From Klebsiella ornithinolytica NBRC 105727 = ATCC 31898 (GTDB lineage: Bacteria; Pseudomonadota; Gammaproteobacteria; Enterobacterales; Enterobacteriaceae), in NCBI RefSeq assembly GCF_001598295.1, contig NZ_BCYR01000008.1, forward strand, positions 186,001 to 250,000: a stretch of 64,000 nt of DNA. The letters run 5' to 3'. Each line of letters opens with the position of its first letter. Positions within the stretch are counted from its first letter, which is position 1. Positions 1 through 11,363 of this stretch are shown piece after piece. The position numbers and the translations under genes were made by a program. The notes beneath the pieces were generated by a model. That model saw only the letters and a program-made list of their open reading frames with translations. It did not search any database and had not been told where the DNA came from.

Positions 1-1
1 G

Positions 2-433
2 GGGATCAAAATTCACGGTAAGGCGCAGGTGCTGGAAGGGCAAAAGGTGAATCTGCTGCTCAAACGCGGACAGCAGGAATATGCCTTCCCGGTCCGGGTT
101 GCGCGCGTGAATGGCAGCGAAGTCGGTTTGCAGCTGATGCCGTTGACCAATCAACAACATATTGATTTTGTACAGTGTACGTTTGCCCGTGCTGATACGT
201 GGGCGCTTTGGCAGGATAGCTTCCCGGAAGATAAACCGATGGAAAGCCTGCTGGATATCCTGAAGCTGGGGTTCCGTGGATATCGTCACCTGGCGGAGTT
301 CTCGCCGCCGTCGGTGAAGGTTATTTTCCGCTCGCTCACCATGCTGGTTGCCTGGATAGTCTCGTTTGTTCCCCGTCGGCCTGAACGTGCCGCGGCGATA
401 CTCTCTTCAGAACCAGAAATGGCTCAACAATGA
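2..433 (+). CDS. bcsA: Cellulose synthase catalytic subunit BcsA, C-terminal end (partial)
   Basis: The reading frame is open from the left edge to a TGA at 431-433, so only the last 143 codons are present. BcsA is the inner-membrane glycosyltransferase that polymerises UDP-glucose into beta-1,4-glucan when c-di-GMP binds its PilZ domain. The visible part covers the end of the PilZ beta-barrel (a run with FPVRVARVNGSEVGLQLMPL) and a C-terminal amphipathic tail containing a hydrophobic segment (MLVAWIVSFVP). The identification rests mainly on position directly before bcsB-bcsZ-bcsC. The GTG/ATG codons inside the fragment are not the true start, which lies upstream of the window. Confidence 0.93.
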   Translation, partial: GIKIHGKAQVLEGQKVNLLLKRGQQEYAFPVRVARVNGSEVGLQLMPLTNQQHIDFVQCTFARADTWALWQDSFPEDKPMESLLDILKLGFRGYRHLAEFSPPSVKVIFRSLTMLVAWIVSFVPRRPERAAAILSSEPEMAQQ

Positions 434-443
434 TGATAATGCG

Positions 444-2807
444 ATGAAAAGAAAACTCTCCTTGATTTGTGCAGTGGCAGTGGGAATGGCTGGTTGGTCA
501 TCCTTCGCCTCTTTTGCGGCGCCGGCGACAGCCGTGGCTGCGGCGCCAGCGCCTGCGGCGACGGACCCGCTAGCCGGGGGCCTGACGGCTCCGGCCCCGG
601 TCATTGCCGACAGCCAGCCGACGGCAACCCTTGCCGCGCCGCCGGCGCCTGCGGTGGTCATGGAGAATGTTCCGTCCCGCGACGTGAAGCTCTCTTTCGC
701 CAGTATCGCCCCGGCTCCGGGCAGTATGATACTGCGCGGGGCGCATCCCGACGGCTCGGTGGAGTTTGGTATGCGCAGCGATGAGGTCGTGACGAAAGCC
801 CTGCTGAATCTCGACTATACGCCGTCCCCTTCGCTGCTGCCGGTGCAGTCGCAGCTGAAGGTGTACCTCAATGATGAGCTGATGGGCGTCCTGCCGGTTA
901 CCAAAGAGCAACTGGGTAAAAAAGTCAGCGCGCAGATCCCTATCGATCCCCTGTATATCACCGACTTTAACCGCGTGCGTCTGGTGTTCGTCGGCCATTA
1001 TCGCGATGTGTGTGAGAACCCGGCCAGCAGTACGTTATGGCTGGACGTCGGGCGTGACAGTAACCTGGACCTGACCTATCAGGCGCTGGCGGTGCGTAAC
1101 GATCTGTCCCATTTCCCGGTGCCGTTCTACGATCCCCGGGACAACCGTTCGCTGACGCTGCCGATGGTTTTCGCCTCCTCACCGGATGCGCAGCAGCAGC
1201 AGGCGGCGGCGATTGTGGCCTCCTGGTTCGGCAGCAAAGCCGGCTGGCGCGGCCAGGCGTTCCCGGTACTGTTTAACAAACTGCCGGATCGCAACGCCAT
1301 CGTGTTTGCGACCAACGATAAGCGCCCGGACTTCCTGCGTGAACATCCGCCGGTGAAGGCGCCGACCATCGAAATGATTAACCATCCGGACAACCCTTAC
1401 GTCAAGCTGCTGGTGGTCTTTGGGCGCGATGACAAAGACCTGCTGCTGGCCGCGAGGGGGATTGCGCAGGGCAATATTCTGTTCCGCGGCAGCAGCGTCG
1501 TGGTCGACGATGTCAAAGAGCTGCAGGCGCGCAAACCGTATGACGCGCCGAACTGGGTGCGTACCGATCGTGAAGTCACCTTCGGCGAATTGAAAACCTA
1601 CGAACAGCAGCTGCAGTCCAGCGGTCTGGTGCCGGATTCCATTAACGTGGCGCTGAGTCTGCCGCCGGATCTCTATTTGCTGCGTGCCAACGGCATCGAC
1701 ATGAGGCTGAACTATCGCTACACCATGCCGCCGATCAAAGACAGTTCGCGCATGGATATCAGCCTCAACGACCAGTTCCTGCAATCCTTCAGCCTGAACA
1801 GCTCTCAGGACGTGAATAAATTGATATTGCGTCTGCCGGTGCTGCAGGGGCTGCTGGATGGTAAGACGAACGTCAGTATCCCGGCGCTGCGCCTCGGGGC
1901 GATGAACCAGCTGCGTTTTGATTTCCAGTACATGAACCCGATGCCGGGCGGCTCTATCGATAACTGTATTACCTTCCAGCCGGTACAGAACCACGTGGTG
2001 ATTGGTGACGATTCAACCATCGACTTCTCGAAGTATTACCACTTTATTGCCATGCCGGATCTGCGCGTGTTTGCCAATGCGGGCTTCCCGTATAGCCGGA
2101 TGGCCGATCTTGCTGACACGCTGATTGTGGTGCCATCTGCACCGACTGAGGGTCAGGTGGCGACGCTGCTGGAATCCGTTGGCGGTATCGGCGCGCAGAC
2201 TGGTCTGGCGGCTATCAATGTGCAGGTCACCGATGATGGCAGCAAAATTAAGGATAAAGACGCCGACCTGCTGTTGATTGGCGCGATTCCGCCAACGCTG
2301 AAAGATGAGACCAAAATTAGCCTGCTGGTCGATGCGACAAAGAGCTGGGTGAAGATGCCGATGCGCCATTACGATCTGCCGAGCATCTATCCGGATGATG
2401 AGGCCAGAACGCCCAATACGCGCACGGATATCACCTCCTCCGGGCCAATGGCGGCCATTATCAGCTTCCAGTCGCCGTATTACGATCAACGCAGCGTCGT
2501 GGCGCTGCTGGCGGACAGCCCACGCGGTAACGAGCTGTTGAACGGTGCGCTGAACGACAGCGGCAAGCGGGCGGCGATGTTTGGTTCCGCTGCGGTGATT
2601 CGTGAATCCGGAGTGAACAGCCTGCGGGTGGGCGACGTCTATTATGTCGGACACCTGCCGTGGTTTGAACGAATCTGGTTTGCGCTGTCCAGCCACCCGG
2701 TGCTGCTGGCCATTCTGGCTGCGGTGAGCATTGTGCTTCTGGCCTGGGTGCTGTGGCGCATGCTGCGTATTGTCAGCCGTCGTCGTCTCCACCTTGATGA
2801 TGAGTAA
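444..2807 (+). CDS. bcsB: Cellulose synthase periplasmic subunit BcsB
   Basis: A 787-residue protein, close to the size of E. coli BcsB (about 780). It begins with a signal peptide (MKRKLSLICAVAVGMAG, then SFA), followed by an Ala/Pro-rich linker to about residue 75. A long periplasmic region with the carbohydrate-binding and flavodoxin-like repeats follows, and a single C-terminal transmembrane helix lies near residues 755-780 (HPVLLAILAAVSIVLLAWVLW). BcsB guides the nascent glucan through the periplasm, and its membrane anchor is needed for BcsA activity. The chosen ATG lies 10 nt after the bcsA stop. The frame stays open upstream to 366, but that part overlaps bcsA and lacks a signal peptide at its start. 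Translation is probably coupled to bcsA, because the Shine-Dalgarno is poor. Confidence 0.95.
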   Translation: MKRKLSLICAVAVGMAGWSSFASFAAPATAVAAAPAPAATDPLAGGLTAPAPVIADSQPTATLAAPPAPAVVMENVPSRDVKLSFASIAPAPGSMILRGAHPDGSVEFGMRSDEVVTKALLNLDYTPSPSLLPVQSQLKVYLNDELMGVLPVTKEQLGKKVSAQIPIDPLYITDFNRVRLVFVGHYRDVCENPASSTLWLDVGRDSNLDLTYQALAVRNDLSHFPVPFYDPRDNRSLTLPMVFASSPDAQQQQAAAIVASWFGSKAGWRGQAFPVLFNKLPDRNAIVFATNDKRPDFLREHPPVKAPTIEMINHPDNPYVKLLVVFGRDDKDLLLAARGIAQGNILFRGSSVVVDDVKELQARKPYDAPNWVRTDREVTFGELKTYEQQLQSSGLVPDSINVALSLPPDLYLLRANGIDMRLNYRYTMPPIKDSSRMDISLNDQFLQSFSLNSSQDVNKLILRLPVLQGLLDGKTNVSIPALRLGAMNQLRFDFQYMNPMPGGSIDNCITFQPVQNHVVIGDDSTIDFSKYYHFIAMPDLRVFANAGFPYSRMADLADTLIVVPSAPTEGQVATLLESVGGIGAQTGLAAINVQVTDDGSKIKDKDADLLLIGAIPPTLKDETKISLLVDATKSWVKMPMRHYDLPSIYPDDEARTPNTRTDITSSGPMAAIISFQSPYYDQRSVVALLADSPRGNELLNGALNDSGKRAAMFGSAAVIRESGVNSLRVGDVYYVGHLPWFERIWFALSSHPVLLAILAAVSIVLLAWVLWRMLRIVSRRRLHLDDE

Positions 2808-2810
2808 GCG

Positions 2811-3920
2811 ATGATGAACCCGATTCGCGGAGTCATCCTGTCGGTTCTGATGCTGGCGGCGGCACAGGTAAGCGCCGCCTGCCAGTGGCCGGCCTGGGAG
2901 CAATTTAAAAAAGAGTATGTGAGTACCGAAGGGCGGGTGGTTGATCCCGCCGATTCGCGAAAAATCACCACCTCCGAAGGGCAAAGCTACGCCTTGTTCT
3001 TCGCGCTGGCGGCAAACGATCGCGACGCTTTCGGCAAGCTGTTCCAGTGGACCCAGAACAACCTGGCGGCGGGCGATCTGCGTGCGCACCTGCCGGGCTG
3101 GCTGTGGGGCAAAAAGAGCGATGAGGAGTGGACGCTGCTGGACAGCAACTCCGCGTCCGACTCCGATTTATGGATAGCCTGGTCGCTGCTGGAAGCCGGG
3201 CGGTTGTGGCAGATGCCGCAGTACACCGAGGTGGGCAAGGCGCTCTTGTCACGTATCGCCGATGAAGAAGTGACGGATGTGCCGGGTTTCGGACCGATGG
3301 TGCTCCCCGGTAAAGTTGGCTTTGTCGACGATAAAGGCTGGCGCTTTAACCCCAGCTACCTTCCGCCACAGCTTGCCAGCTACTTCAGCCGGTTTGGCGC
3401 CCCGTGGCCGAAACTGCGCGACAGCAACCTGCGTTTTCTGCTGGAGACGGCGCCCAAAGGTTTTTCTCCTGACTGGGTGCGTTACGAAAAAGGACAAGGC
3501 TGGCAGCTGAATGCGGACAAACCGATAATCGGCAGCTACGACGCGATTCGCGTCTATCTGTGGGTCGGGATGCTGGATGATGGGGATAAACAGAAAGCGC
3601 GACTGCTGGCGCGTTTTAAACCGATGGAAGCGCAGACGATTCGCCAGGGCGTACCGCCGGAAAAAGCGAATATCGCAACCGGGAAAACGACCGGCAACGG
3701 CCCGGTCGGATTTTCAGCGTCGATGCTGCCGTTTTTACAAAATGACGACGCCCGGGCGATACAGCGCCAGCGCGTCGCAGACCACTATCCGGGCGCCGAT
3801 GCCTATTATAGTGCGGTCCTGACGCTTTTTGGCCAGGGATGGGATCAACATCGTTTTCGTTTCACTGCGGGTGGCGAATTACGACCTGACTGGGACCAGG
3901 AATGCGTAAGTTCAGATTAA
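2811..3920 (+). CDS. bcsZ: Periplasmic endo-1,4-beta-glucanase BcsZ (GH8)
   Basis: Up to 369 residues with a cleavable signal peptide ending near AQVSAA. The mature protein is a glycoside hydrolase family 8 cellulase. The general acid Glu lies in [20 protein letters not shown] near residue 55, and the conserved [20 protein letters not shown] segment and the [10 protein letters not shown] segment with the base Asp region are intact. BcsZ trims cellulose in the periplasm and is required for normal polymer output in enterobacterial bcs operons. Two ATGs lie in tandem (2811 and 2814), and either could be used. The gene starts 3 nt after bcsB, and its end overlaps bcsC by 19 nt. Confidence 0.95.
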   Translation: MMNPIRGVILSVLMLAAAQVSAACQWPAWEQFKKEYVSTEGRVVDPADSRKITTSEGQSYALFFALAANDRDAFGKLFQWTQNNLAAGDLRAHLPGWLWGKKSDEEWTLLDSNSASDSDLWIAWSLLEAGRLWQMPQYTEVGKALLSRIADEEVTDVPGFGPMVLPGKVGFVDDKGWRFNPSYLPPQLASYFSRFGAPWPKLRDSNLRFLLETAPKGFSPDWVRYEKGQGWQLNADKPIIGSYDAIRVYLWVGMLDDGDKQKARLLARFKPMEAQTIRQGVPPEKANIATGKTTGNGPVGFSASMLPFLQNDDARAIQRQRVADHYPGADAYYSAVLTLFGQGWDQHRFRFTAGGELRPDWDQECVSSD

Positions 3921-6900
3921 GTATTATCACCTTGTCTCTCGGGATCGCCCTGCTGCCGCTGGCGCAGGCGGCGACAACCCCTGCCCAGGAGCATCTGCTG
4001 GAGCAGGTCCGGCTGGGCGAAGCGAGCCATCGTGAAGATCTGGTTAAGCAATCCCTCTATCGCCTGGAGCTGATTGACCCGAATAATCCGCAATTAATTG
4101 CCGCGCGAATGCGTTACCTGCTGCGCCAGGGCGACACCGACGGCGCCAAAAAACAGCTCGACAGGCTGGCAAAACTGGCCCCCGATTCCGCAGAACTGAA
4201 ATCCTCCCGTAGCGAAATGAACCTCAACACCGGCGACGGGAGGCAGGAGCTGCAGCAGGCGCGCCTGCTGGGAGTGTCGGGACGTGTAGAAGAGGGGGTG
4301 GCCGCCTTTGAAAAATTGTTCGGCGGCGTGCCGCCCGATCAGACCCTCGCGATTGAATACTGGGCGCTGGTGGCGCGCCTCCCGGCGCGACATAAAGAAG
4401 CCGTTGCTCAGCTGAAGAAGCTGGATGCCAGCTCCCCGGGTAATGCCGACCTGCAGGCGGCGTTGGCCAAACAGATGTTTGCTGACGATAAACCGGCGGA
4501 AGGGTTTGCCTATTTAGAACAAATGTCGCGTTCGGCCGCCGGTCGCGGCGCTGCGGCCGATATGTGGCTTAGCGAAATCAAAGATATGCCGGTCAGCCGG
4601 GCCAGCGTGCAGCAACTGCAGCGTTTTCTGGTCCTGTTCACCACCGGTGAATCGGCAGCGAATGCTCGCGTGTTGCTGGCTCAGCAGCAGGCGCAGCTTC
4701 AGGATCCGGCATTTCGCGTGCGTTCCGAAGGACTGGCGGCGGTCAAAAATGACAACCCCGCCCAGGCCGTGGCCAATTTACAGCAGGCCGTGCGGGCCGA
4801 TGCCAGGGACAGCGATGCCGTGGGCGCGCTGGGCCAGGCCTATTCGCAGCGTGGCGACAGAGCCCGTGCCGTCGCACAGCTGAACAAAGCGATCGCGATG
4901 GATCCGAAAAGCCCGAATCGCGATAAATGGGACAGCCTGCTACAGACGAACCGCTACTGGTTGTTGATCAAGCAGGGCGATAATGCGCTGAAGGCCGGCG
5001 AGCTGGATCGGGCACAAAACTATTATGCGCAGGCTCAGCGGGTCGACAGTAGCGATAGCTATGCGGTGCTTGGGCTGGGGGATGTGGCGGCAGCGCGCAA
5101 AGATAATGCGGCAGCGGAGCGCTATTATCAGCGTACCCTGCGGATGGATCGCGGCAACAACCTGGCGGTTCGCGGGTTGGCTAATCTTTATCGTGCGCAA
5201 TCGCCGGAAAAAGCCAGCGCCTATATCGCCAGTCTGTCGCCTGCCCAGCGGCGCAGCATTGATGATATCGAGCGCAGCCTGACCAATGAACGACTGGAAA
5301 AACAGGCCGAAGCGCTGGAGAGCCAAAGCAACTGGGCGCAGGCGGCGGAGGTCCAGCGTCGGCGCCTGGCGCTTGACCCGGATAGCGTGTGGATTACCTA
5401 TCGTTTATCCCGTGATTTAGTCAGCGCAGGCGAACAGGCGGAGGCCGATACGCTGATGCGTAATATGGTCAGCCGTAAGCCGGGGGATGCCGAGCGGGTT
5501 TATGCCTGGGGTCTCTATTTATCCGGCAATAATCAGGACGATCTGGCGCTGGCGCAGCTCGCTACTCTGCCGCGCGGCCAGTGGACGGATAACATTCGTG
5601 AGCTGGATGCGCGCTTACAGAGCGATAAGGTGATACGCCAGGCTAACCAGCTGCGCGACAGCGGCCGGGAAACACAGGCTATCGCCCTCATTCAACAGCA
5701 GCCGCCGTTGGTTCGCTACCAGCTTACGCTTGCGGACTGGGCGCAGCAGCGCGGCGATAGCCAGACGGCGATTGCGCAGTACAACGCGGTGCTGAGTCAG
5801 GAGGCCGACAACGGTGATGCCCGTCTGGGACTGGCGGAAGTCTATCTTGCCGAAGGCGATAAAAATGCCGCGCGCGCGCAGGTCAGCCAGCTGAAAGGCG
5901 GAGAGACCGATTCCATCAATATGCAGCGGCGGGTGGCCCTGGCGAATGCGGGGTTTGGCGATACAGCCCAGGCGCAGCAGATTTTTAACCGTATTATCCC
6001 GCAGGCGAAAGCGCAGCCTCCGTCAATGGAAAGTGCGCTGGTGCTGCGCGATGCGGCCCGGTTCCAGACCCAGAACGGCCAGCCGCAGATGGCGCTGGAG
6101 AGTTATAAAGATGCCATGGTGGCTTCTGGCGTGACCCCGGTCCGCCCGCAGGATAACGATGCCTTTACCCGCCTGACCCGCAATGACAGCAGCGATGACT
6201 GGCTGAAGCGCGGGATCCGCAGCGACGCCGCGGATCTCTATCGCCAGCAGGATCTTAACGTCACCCTGGAACATGATTTCTGGGGATCCAGCGGTACCGG
6301 CGGTTATTCCGATCTCAAAGCGCACACCACGATGCTGCATGTGGATGCGCCGCTCGCCGACGGACGCATGTTCTTCCGTACCGACCTGGTCAATATGGAT
6401 GCCGGCAGCTTCTCAACGAACAGCGACGGTAGCTATTCGCCAAACTGGGGGACCTGCGGTGAAATTGCCTGCACCAGCGGTAGCAAAAACCAGACCGACG
6501 GTGGCGCCAGCGTTGCGGTGGGCTGGAAGAACGAGACCTGGAGCGCGGATATTGGTACCACTCCGATGGGCTTTAACGTGGTGGATGTGGTAGGCGGCCT
6601 GAGCTACAGCAACGATCTCGGGCCGATCGGCTACACCCTCAATATGCATCGCCGGCCGATTTCCAGCTCACTGCTTGCCTTTGGCGGACAGAAAGACAGC
6701 AGCAGCCATACCGGGACAACCTGGGGCGGCGTCCGGGCTGACGGCGGCGGCGTGAGCATGAGCTACGATAAGGGCGAGGCCAACGGCGTCTGGTCTTCGT
6801 TGGGCGTCGATCAACTCACGGGAAAAAACGTGGCCGACAACTGGCGCGTGCGCTGGATGACCGGTTACTACTATAAAGTCATCAATGAAGATAACCGCCG

Positions 6901-7381
6901 CGTCACGGTGGGCCTGAACAATATGCTCTGGCACTATGACAAAGATCTGAGCGGCTATACCCTCGGCCAGGGCGGCTACTATAGCCCGCAGGAGTATATC
7001 TCGTTCGCGGTACCGGTCACCTGGCGGCAGCGGACGGAAAACTGGTCATGGGAACTGGGGGGATCCGTCTCCTGGTCGCACTCGCGTACCAAAACCATGC
7101 CGCGCTACCCGCTGCTGAATTTGATTCCCTCAGACTATCGGGCCGATGCCAGTCAGTTGACGGAACAAGGCAGCAGCAGTCAGGGCTTTGGTTACACCGC
7201 CCGGGCGCTGGTTGAGCGACGAGTTACCGGCAACTGGTTCGTGGGGGCGGCGGTGGATATTCAACAGGCGAAGGATTATACCCCGAGCCATGCGCTGCTC
7301 TACGTGCGCTATTCGGCCGCCGGCTGGCAGGGTGATATGGATATGCCGCCACAGCCGCTGGTACCCTACGCGGACTGGTAG
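3902..7381 (+). CDS. bcsC: Cellulose export outer-membrane protein BcsC (TPR and beta-barrel)
   Basis: 1159 residues. A signal peptide ([14 protein letters not shown] through AQA) is followed by about 740 residues of tetratricopeptide repeats, for example the [20 protein letters not shown] and [19 protein letters not shown] units. From about residue 780 to the end is the BcsC C-terminal outer-membrane beta-barrel (Gly/Tyr/Trp-rich alternating strands, final residues VPYADW). The TPR part probably recruits periplasmic glucan and BcsB/BcsZ, while the barrel exports cellulose. The start lies inside the end of bcsZ, indicating translational coupling. No frameshift or stop is seen, so the biosynthetic operon appears intact as far as it is visible. 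Confidence 0.95.
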   Translation: MRKFRLSIITLSLGIALLPLAQAATTPAQEHLLEQVRLGEASHREDLVKQSLYRLELIDPNNPQLIAARMRYLLRQGDTDGAKKQLDRLAKLAPDSAELKSSRSEMNLNTGDGRQELQQARLLGVSGRVEEGVAAFEKLFGGVPPDQTLAIEYWALVARLPARHKEAVAQLKKLDASSPGNADLQAALAKQMFADDKPAEGFAYLEQMSRSAAGRGAAADMWLSEIKDMPVSRASVQQLQRFLVLFTTGESAANARVLLAQQQAQLQDPAFRVRSEGLAAVKNDNPAQAVANLQQAVRADARDSDAVGALGQAYSQRGDRARAVAQLNKAIAMDPKSPNRDKWDSLLQTNRYWLLIKQGDNALKAGELDRAQNYYAQAQRVDSSDSYAVLGLGDVAAARKDNAAAERYYQRTLRMDRGNNLAVRGLANLYRAQSPEKASAYIASLSPAQRRSIDDIERSLTNERLEKQAEALESQSNWAQAAEVQRRRLALDPDSVWITYRLSRDLVSAGEQAEADTLMRNMVSRKPGDAERVYAWGLYLSGNNQDDLALAQLATLPRGQWTDNIRELDARLQSDKVIRQANQLRDSGRETQAIALIQQQPPLVRYQLTLADWAQQRGDSQTAIAQYNAVLSQEADNGDARLGLAEVYLAEGDKNAARAQVSQLKGGETDSINMQRRVALANAGFGDTAQAQQIFNRIIPQAKAQPPSMESALVLRDAARFQTQNGQPQMALESYKDAMVASGVTPVRPQDNDAFTRLTRNDSSDDWLKRGIRSDAADLYRQQDLNVTLEHDFWGSSGTGGYSDLKAHTTMLHVDAPLADGRMFFRTDLVNMDAGSFSTNSDGSYSPNWGTCGEIACTSGSKNQTDGGASVAVGWKNETWSADIGTTPMGFNVVDVVGGLSYSNDLGPIGYTLNMHRRPISSSLLAFGGQKDSSSHTGTTWGGVRADGGGVSMSYDKGEANGVWSSLGVDQLTGKNVADNWRVRWMTGYYYKVINEDNRRVTVGLNNMLWHYDKDLSGYTLGQGGYYSPQEYISFAVPVTWRQRTENWSWELGGSVSWSHSRTKTMPRYPLLNLIPSDYRADASQLTEQGSSSQGFGYTARALVERRVTGNWFVGAAVDIQQAKDYTPSHALLYVRYSAAGWQGDMDMPPQPLVPYADW

Positions 7382-7689
7382 CAGAATAGCCTGAATTACG
7401 CGATCGGGCGTCACTCCAGCCGCCGGTTCGCGTATACTCGTCAAACTTCGCCCGTCTTTGTTCATTCTGGCCGTCTTTCCCTCGGTGGCGCTACGCTTAC
7501 CGGGGAGAGAGACCCATGCTGTCGCCTGGCTCCGGTAAGGGGGCAGCGGCAATCCGGGAAAATAACCCGCAGACGTCGCGTCACCCCTTGCGGACGTGGG
7601 CGAAGGATTTAAGTATATAATCAGCCTGAAAACGACCGGTTTTGATGGAATGAAACCGGGTAGGTGTTAAGTATCAGTGGAGAACCCAG
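7382..7689. repeat. bcsC-pdeK intergenic region with REP-like inverted repeat
   Basis: A 308-bp non-coding stretch. Around 7480-7560 it holds a sequence typical of enterobacterial REP-like elements (GGTGGCGCTACGCTTACCGG). Its 8-bp arms CTTACCGG (7496-7503) and CCGGTAAG (7532-7539) are inverted. The same CCGGTAAG-type core recurs at 33577-33648. The pdeK promoter must lie in the last 100 bp or so. The Shine-Dalgarno GGAGA at 7679-7683 precedes the TTG start of pdeK. No ORF with coding character was seen. Confidence 0.5.
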
Positions 7690-9699
7690 TTGCGCGTCAG
7701 CCGCTCACTTACAATTAAACAGATGGCGATGGTCGCGGGCGTGTCCATGGCGTTTGTATTGGTATTTTGTTCTATTTTGCTGTTTCACTTTGTGCAACAG
7801 AGTCGCTTCATTACGGCCACGCAATTAGAAAGTATCGCTCGTTCCGTTCGCGAACCCCTGTCGGCGGCTATCCTGAAAGCGGATATCCCCGAGGCGGAAG
7901 CCATTCTGGGGCGTATCCAGCCTGCTGGTATTGTCAGCCGGGCGGATGTGGTGTTGCCCAATCAATTTCAGGCGCTGCGGATGCGGTTTATCCCGGAGCG
8001 TCCGGTACCGGTGATGGTGACCCGCGTTTTCGAACTCCCGGTACAGATCTCCCTGCCGATTTACTCCCTGGAGAGGCCAGCCAACCCGCAGCCGATAGCC
8101 TATCTGGTGCTGCAGGCCGACTCCTGGCAGACCTACAAATTCGTCATGAGCGTACTTTCTACGTTAGTGACTGCTTACTTCTTGCTGGTGCTTATTCTGA
8201 CGGTGGCTATCACATGGTGTATCAACCGTCTGATCGTCCGTCCGCTGCGTAAGCTGGCTCGTGAGCTCAATGATGTTGCGCCGCAGGACCGGCTCGGGCA
8301 CCAGCTGACGCTGCCGCGTCTGCACCATGATGATGAAATCGGCCTGCTGGTGCGCAGCTATAACCGAAACCAGCAGACCCTGCTGCGTCAGCACGATGAG
8401 CTGACCTTACAGTCCACCCGCTTCCCGGTATCCGAGCTGCCGAATAAGGCCTTTTTGATGGCCCTGCTGGAGCAGACCGTCGCCCGGCCGCAAAGCTCAG
8501 CTTTGCTGGTTATCGCCTGCGAAACATTGCAGGACACCGCGGGAGTACTGAAAGAGACCCAGCGCGAGATCCTGCTGCTGACGCTGGTGGAGAAGCTGCG
8601 GGGGATCATCCCGCCGCGGATGGTGCTGGCTCAGATTAGCGGCTATGACTTCGCCATTCTGGCCCACGGAATGAGCGAGCCGTGGCACGCGGTGACATTA
8701 AGTAAGCAAGTGCTCACTGTCATAAATGAACGGCTACCGCTGCAGGGTATTCAACTGCGCCCCTGCGCCAGCGTGGGTATTGCGATGTTTAACGGCGAAC
8801 TGAGCGCGGAACAGCTCTATCGTCGGGCATTTTCTGCCGCCATCGCCGCGCGGCATAAAGGTAAAAACCAGATTGAATTCTTCGATCCGGCCCAGATGGA
8901 AAAAGCCCAGCGTCGGCTGATGGAAGAACACGACATCCTTACCGCGCTGGATAATCATCAGTTCGCTATCTGGCTCCAGCCACAGGTTGATGCCGCCAGC
9001 GGTGAGGTCTGCGGAGCGGAAGTGCTGCTGCGACAACGCCAGCCCGACGGAAGCTGGTCGCTCCCTACGGATCTGATTGAACGCATTGAAGCCTGTGGGC
9101 TGATGGTGCCGGTGGGTTACTGGGTGATGGAAGAAGCCTGCCGCCAGCTGGCCGCATGGCAAAGCCTGGGCATCATGTTGCCGCTGTCGGTGAACGTTTC
9201 GCTGCTGCAGCTGCTGCACCACGATCGCGGTACCGAGATGCTGACATTACTGGATCGCTATCGCATCGCGCCTGGGACGCTGGTGCTGGAGATTACGGAA
9301 AGCCGTCATCTGGACGACCCGCAGACGGTGGTGTCGCTGCTGCGTCCGTTGCGTGAGGCGGGCGTGCGGATTGCGCTGGATGATTTCGGGATGGGCTACG
9401 CCGGGCTGCGTCAGCTCCAGCATATGAAATCGCTGCCGGTCGATATCCTGAAAATCGATAAAGCCTTTATCGATATGCTGCCCGAGGATACCAGCATGGT
9501 TCCGGCGATTATCCAGCTGGCACGCGGCCTTAATCTGCGCATCGTGGCGGAAGGAGTGGAAAAAGAAGCGCAGTATCACTGGTTGCAGGCGGCCGGTGTG
9601 GATGTTGTTCAGGGGTTCCTGTTTGGTTGCGCTTTGTCGCAGGAGGCCTTTATGACGCAGTTCTTGCGCGGCAAGAATGAAGGGGGTGCAAGCTTGTAA
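7690..9699 (+). CDS. pdeK: HAMP-GGDEF(degenerate)-EAL membrane protein PdeK (YhjK)
   Basis: 669 residues, collinear with E. coli PdeK/YhjK. Order of parts: a transmembrane helix near 12-36; a periplasmic sensor region with [20 protein letters not shown]; a second helix near 155-178; a HAMP linker; a GGDEF domain (about 255-400) whose signature is SGYDF, so it is not expected to make c-di-GMP; and an EAL domain (about 405-655). The EAL motif reads EVLLR, but downstream metal and substrate motifs such as [10 protein letters not shown] and the lysine of LKIDKAF are kept. It is probably a c-di-GMP phosphodiesterase acting next to the c-di-GMP-dependent cellulose synthase. The start is TTG, chosen for a well-placed GGAGA and agreement with the [16 protein letters not shown]-terminus of the family. 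Confidence 0.9.
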   Translation: MRVSRSLTIKQMAMVAGVSMAFVLVFCSILLFHFVQQSRFITATQLESIARSVREPLSAAILKADIPEAEAILGRIQPAGIVSRADVVLPNQFQALRMRFIPERPVPVMVTRVFELPVQISLPIYSLERPANPQPIAYLVLQADSWQTYKFVMSVLSTLVTAYFLLVLILTVAITWCINRLIVRPLRKLARELNDVAPQDRLGHQLTLPRLHHDDEIGLLVRSYNRNQQTLLRQHDELTLQSTRFPVSELPNKAFLMALLEQTVARPQSSALLVIACETLQDTAGVLKETQREILLLTLVEKLRGIIPPRMVLAQISGYDFAILAHGMSEPWHAVTLSKQVLTVINERLPLQGIQLRPCASVGIAMFNGELSAEQLYRRAFSAAIAARHKGKNQIEFFDPAQMEKAQRRLMEEHDILTALDNHQFAIWLQPQVDAASGEVCGAEVLLRQRQPDGSWSLPTDLIERIEACGLMVPVGYWVMEEACRQLAAWQSLGIMLPLSVNVSLLQLLHHDRGTEMLTLLDRYRIAPGTLVLEITESRHLDDPQTVVSLLRPLREAGVRIALDDFGMGYAGLRQLQHMKSLPVDILKIDKAFIDMLPEDTSMVPAIIQLARGLNLRIVAEGVEKEAQYHWLQAAGVDVVQGFLFGCALSQEAFMTQFLRGKNEGGASL

Positions 9700-9766
9700 C
9701 GCGGGTGGTGAACTTGTGCGTGTCAGCTCAAAGTTTTTAACAATTCCGTTGCATTTTTGCGGTTAG

Positions 9767-11143
<1,377 letters not shown>

Positions 11144-11199
11144 ATCCTTCTGTTAGGCCCGTTGTCCTTGCTGGACTCCGGGCTCCTGCGCATAATTAG

Positions 11200-11229
11200 G
11201 TATCATTCCCCGCCGCAGGGGAATGATAC
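11200..11229. other. Perfect 12-bp inverted repeat between dctA and yhjJ
   Basis: GTATCATTCCCC at 11200-11211 is repeated exactly in inverted form at 11218-11229 with a 6-nt loop (GCCGCA). The hairpin would be very stable. No T-run follows it on either strand, so it is not a standard intrinsic terminator. It may terminate dctA in a factor-assisted way, protect the 3' end, or act as an operator for yhjJ, whose start lies 134 nt downstream. Confidence 0.6.
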
Positions 11230-11363
11230 GAAATGATTATTTTACGTCTCCGTGCGACATTTTCATCTCCGCGTGGTCTAACCGACGTACTTCGTTCACC
11301 ATATTTTTTGGCAGCCCGTGCGCGGGTTGCTTTTGTAACCAGGAATGTTCATCAGGGGTTCAC

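Noticed and set aside
2013-3089. 358-codon open frame antisense to bcsB/bcsZ
   Set aside because: Spans the junction of two well-supported genes on the other strand and shows no coding signs of its own.
8620-8660. Active diguanylate cyclase domain in PdeK
   Set aside because: The signature reads SGYDF, without the residues needed for GTP and metal binding, so the GGDEF domain is treated as degenerate.
9710-9740. CRP-like site upstream of dctA (TGTGCGTGTCAGCTCA)
   Set aside because: Only one half resembles the TGTGA-N6-TCACA consensus; too weak to list.
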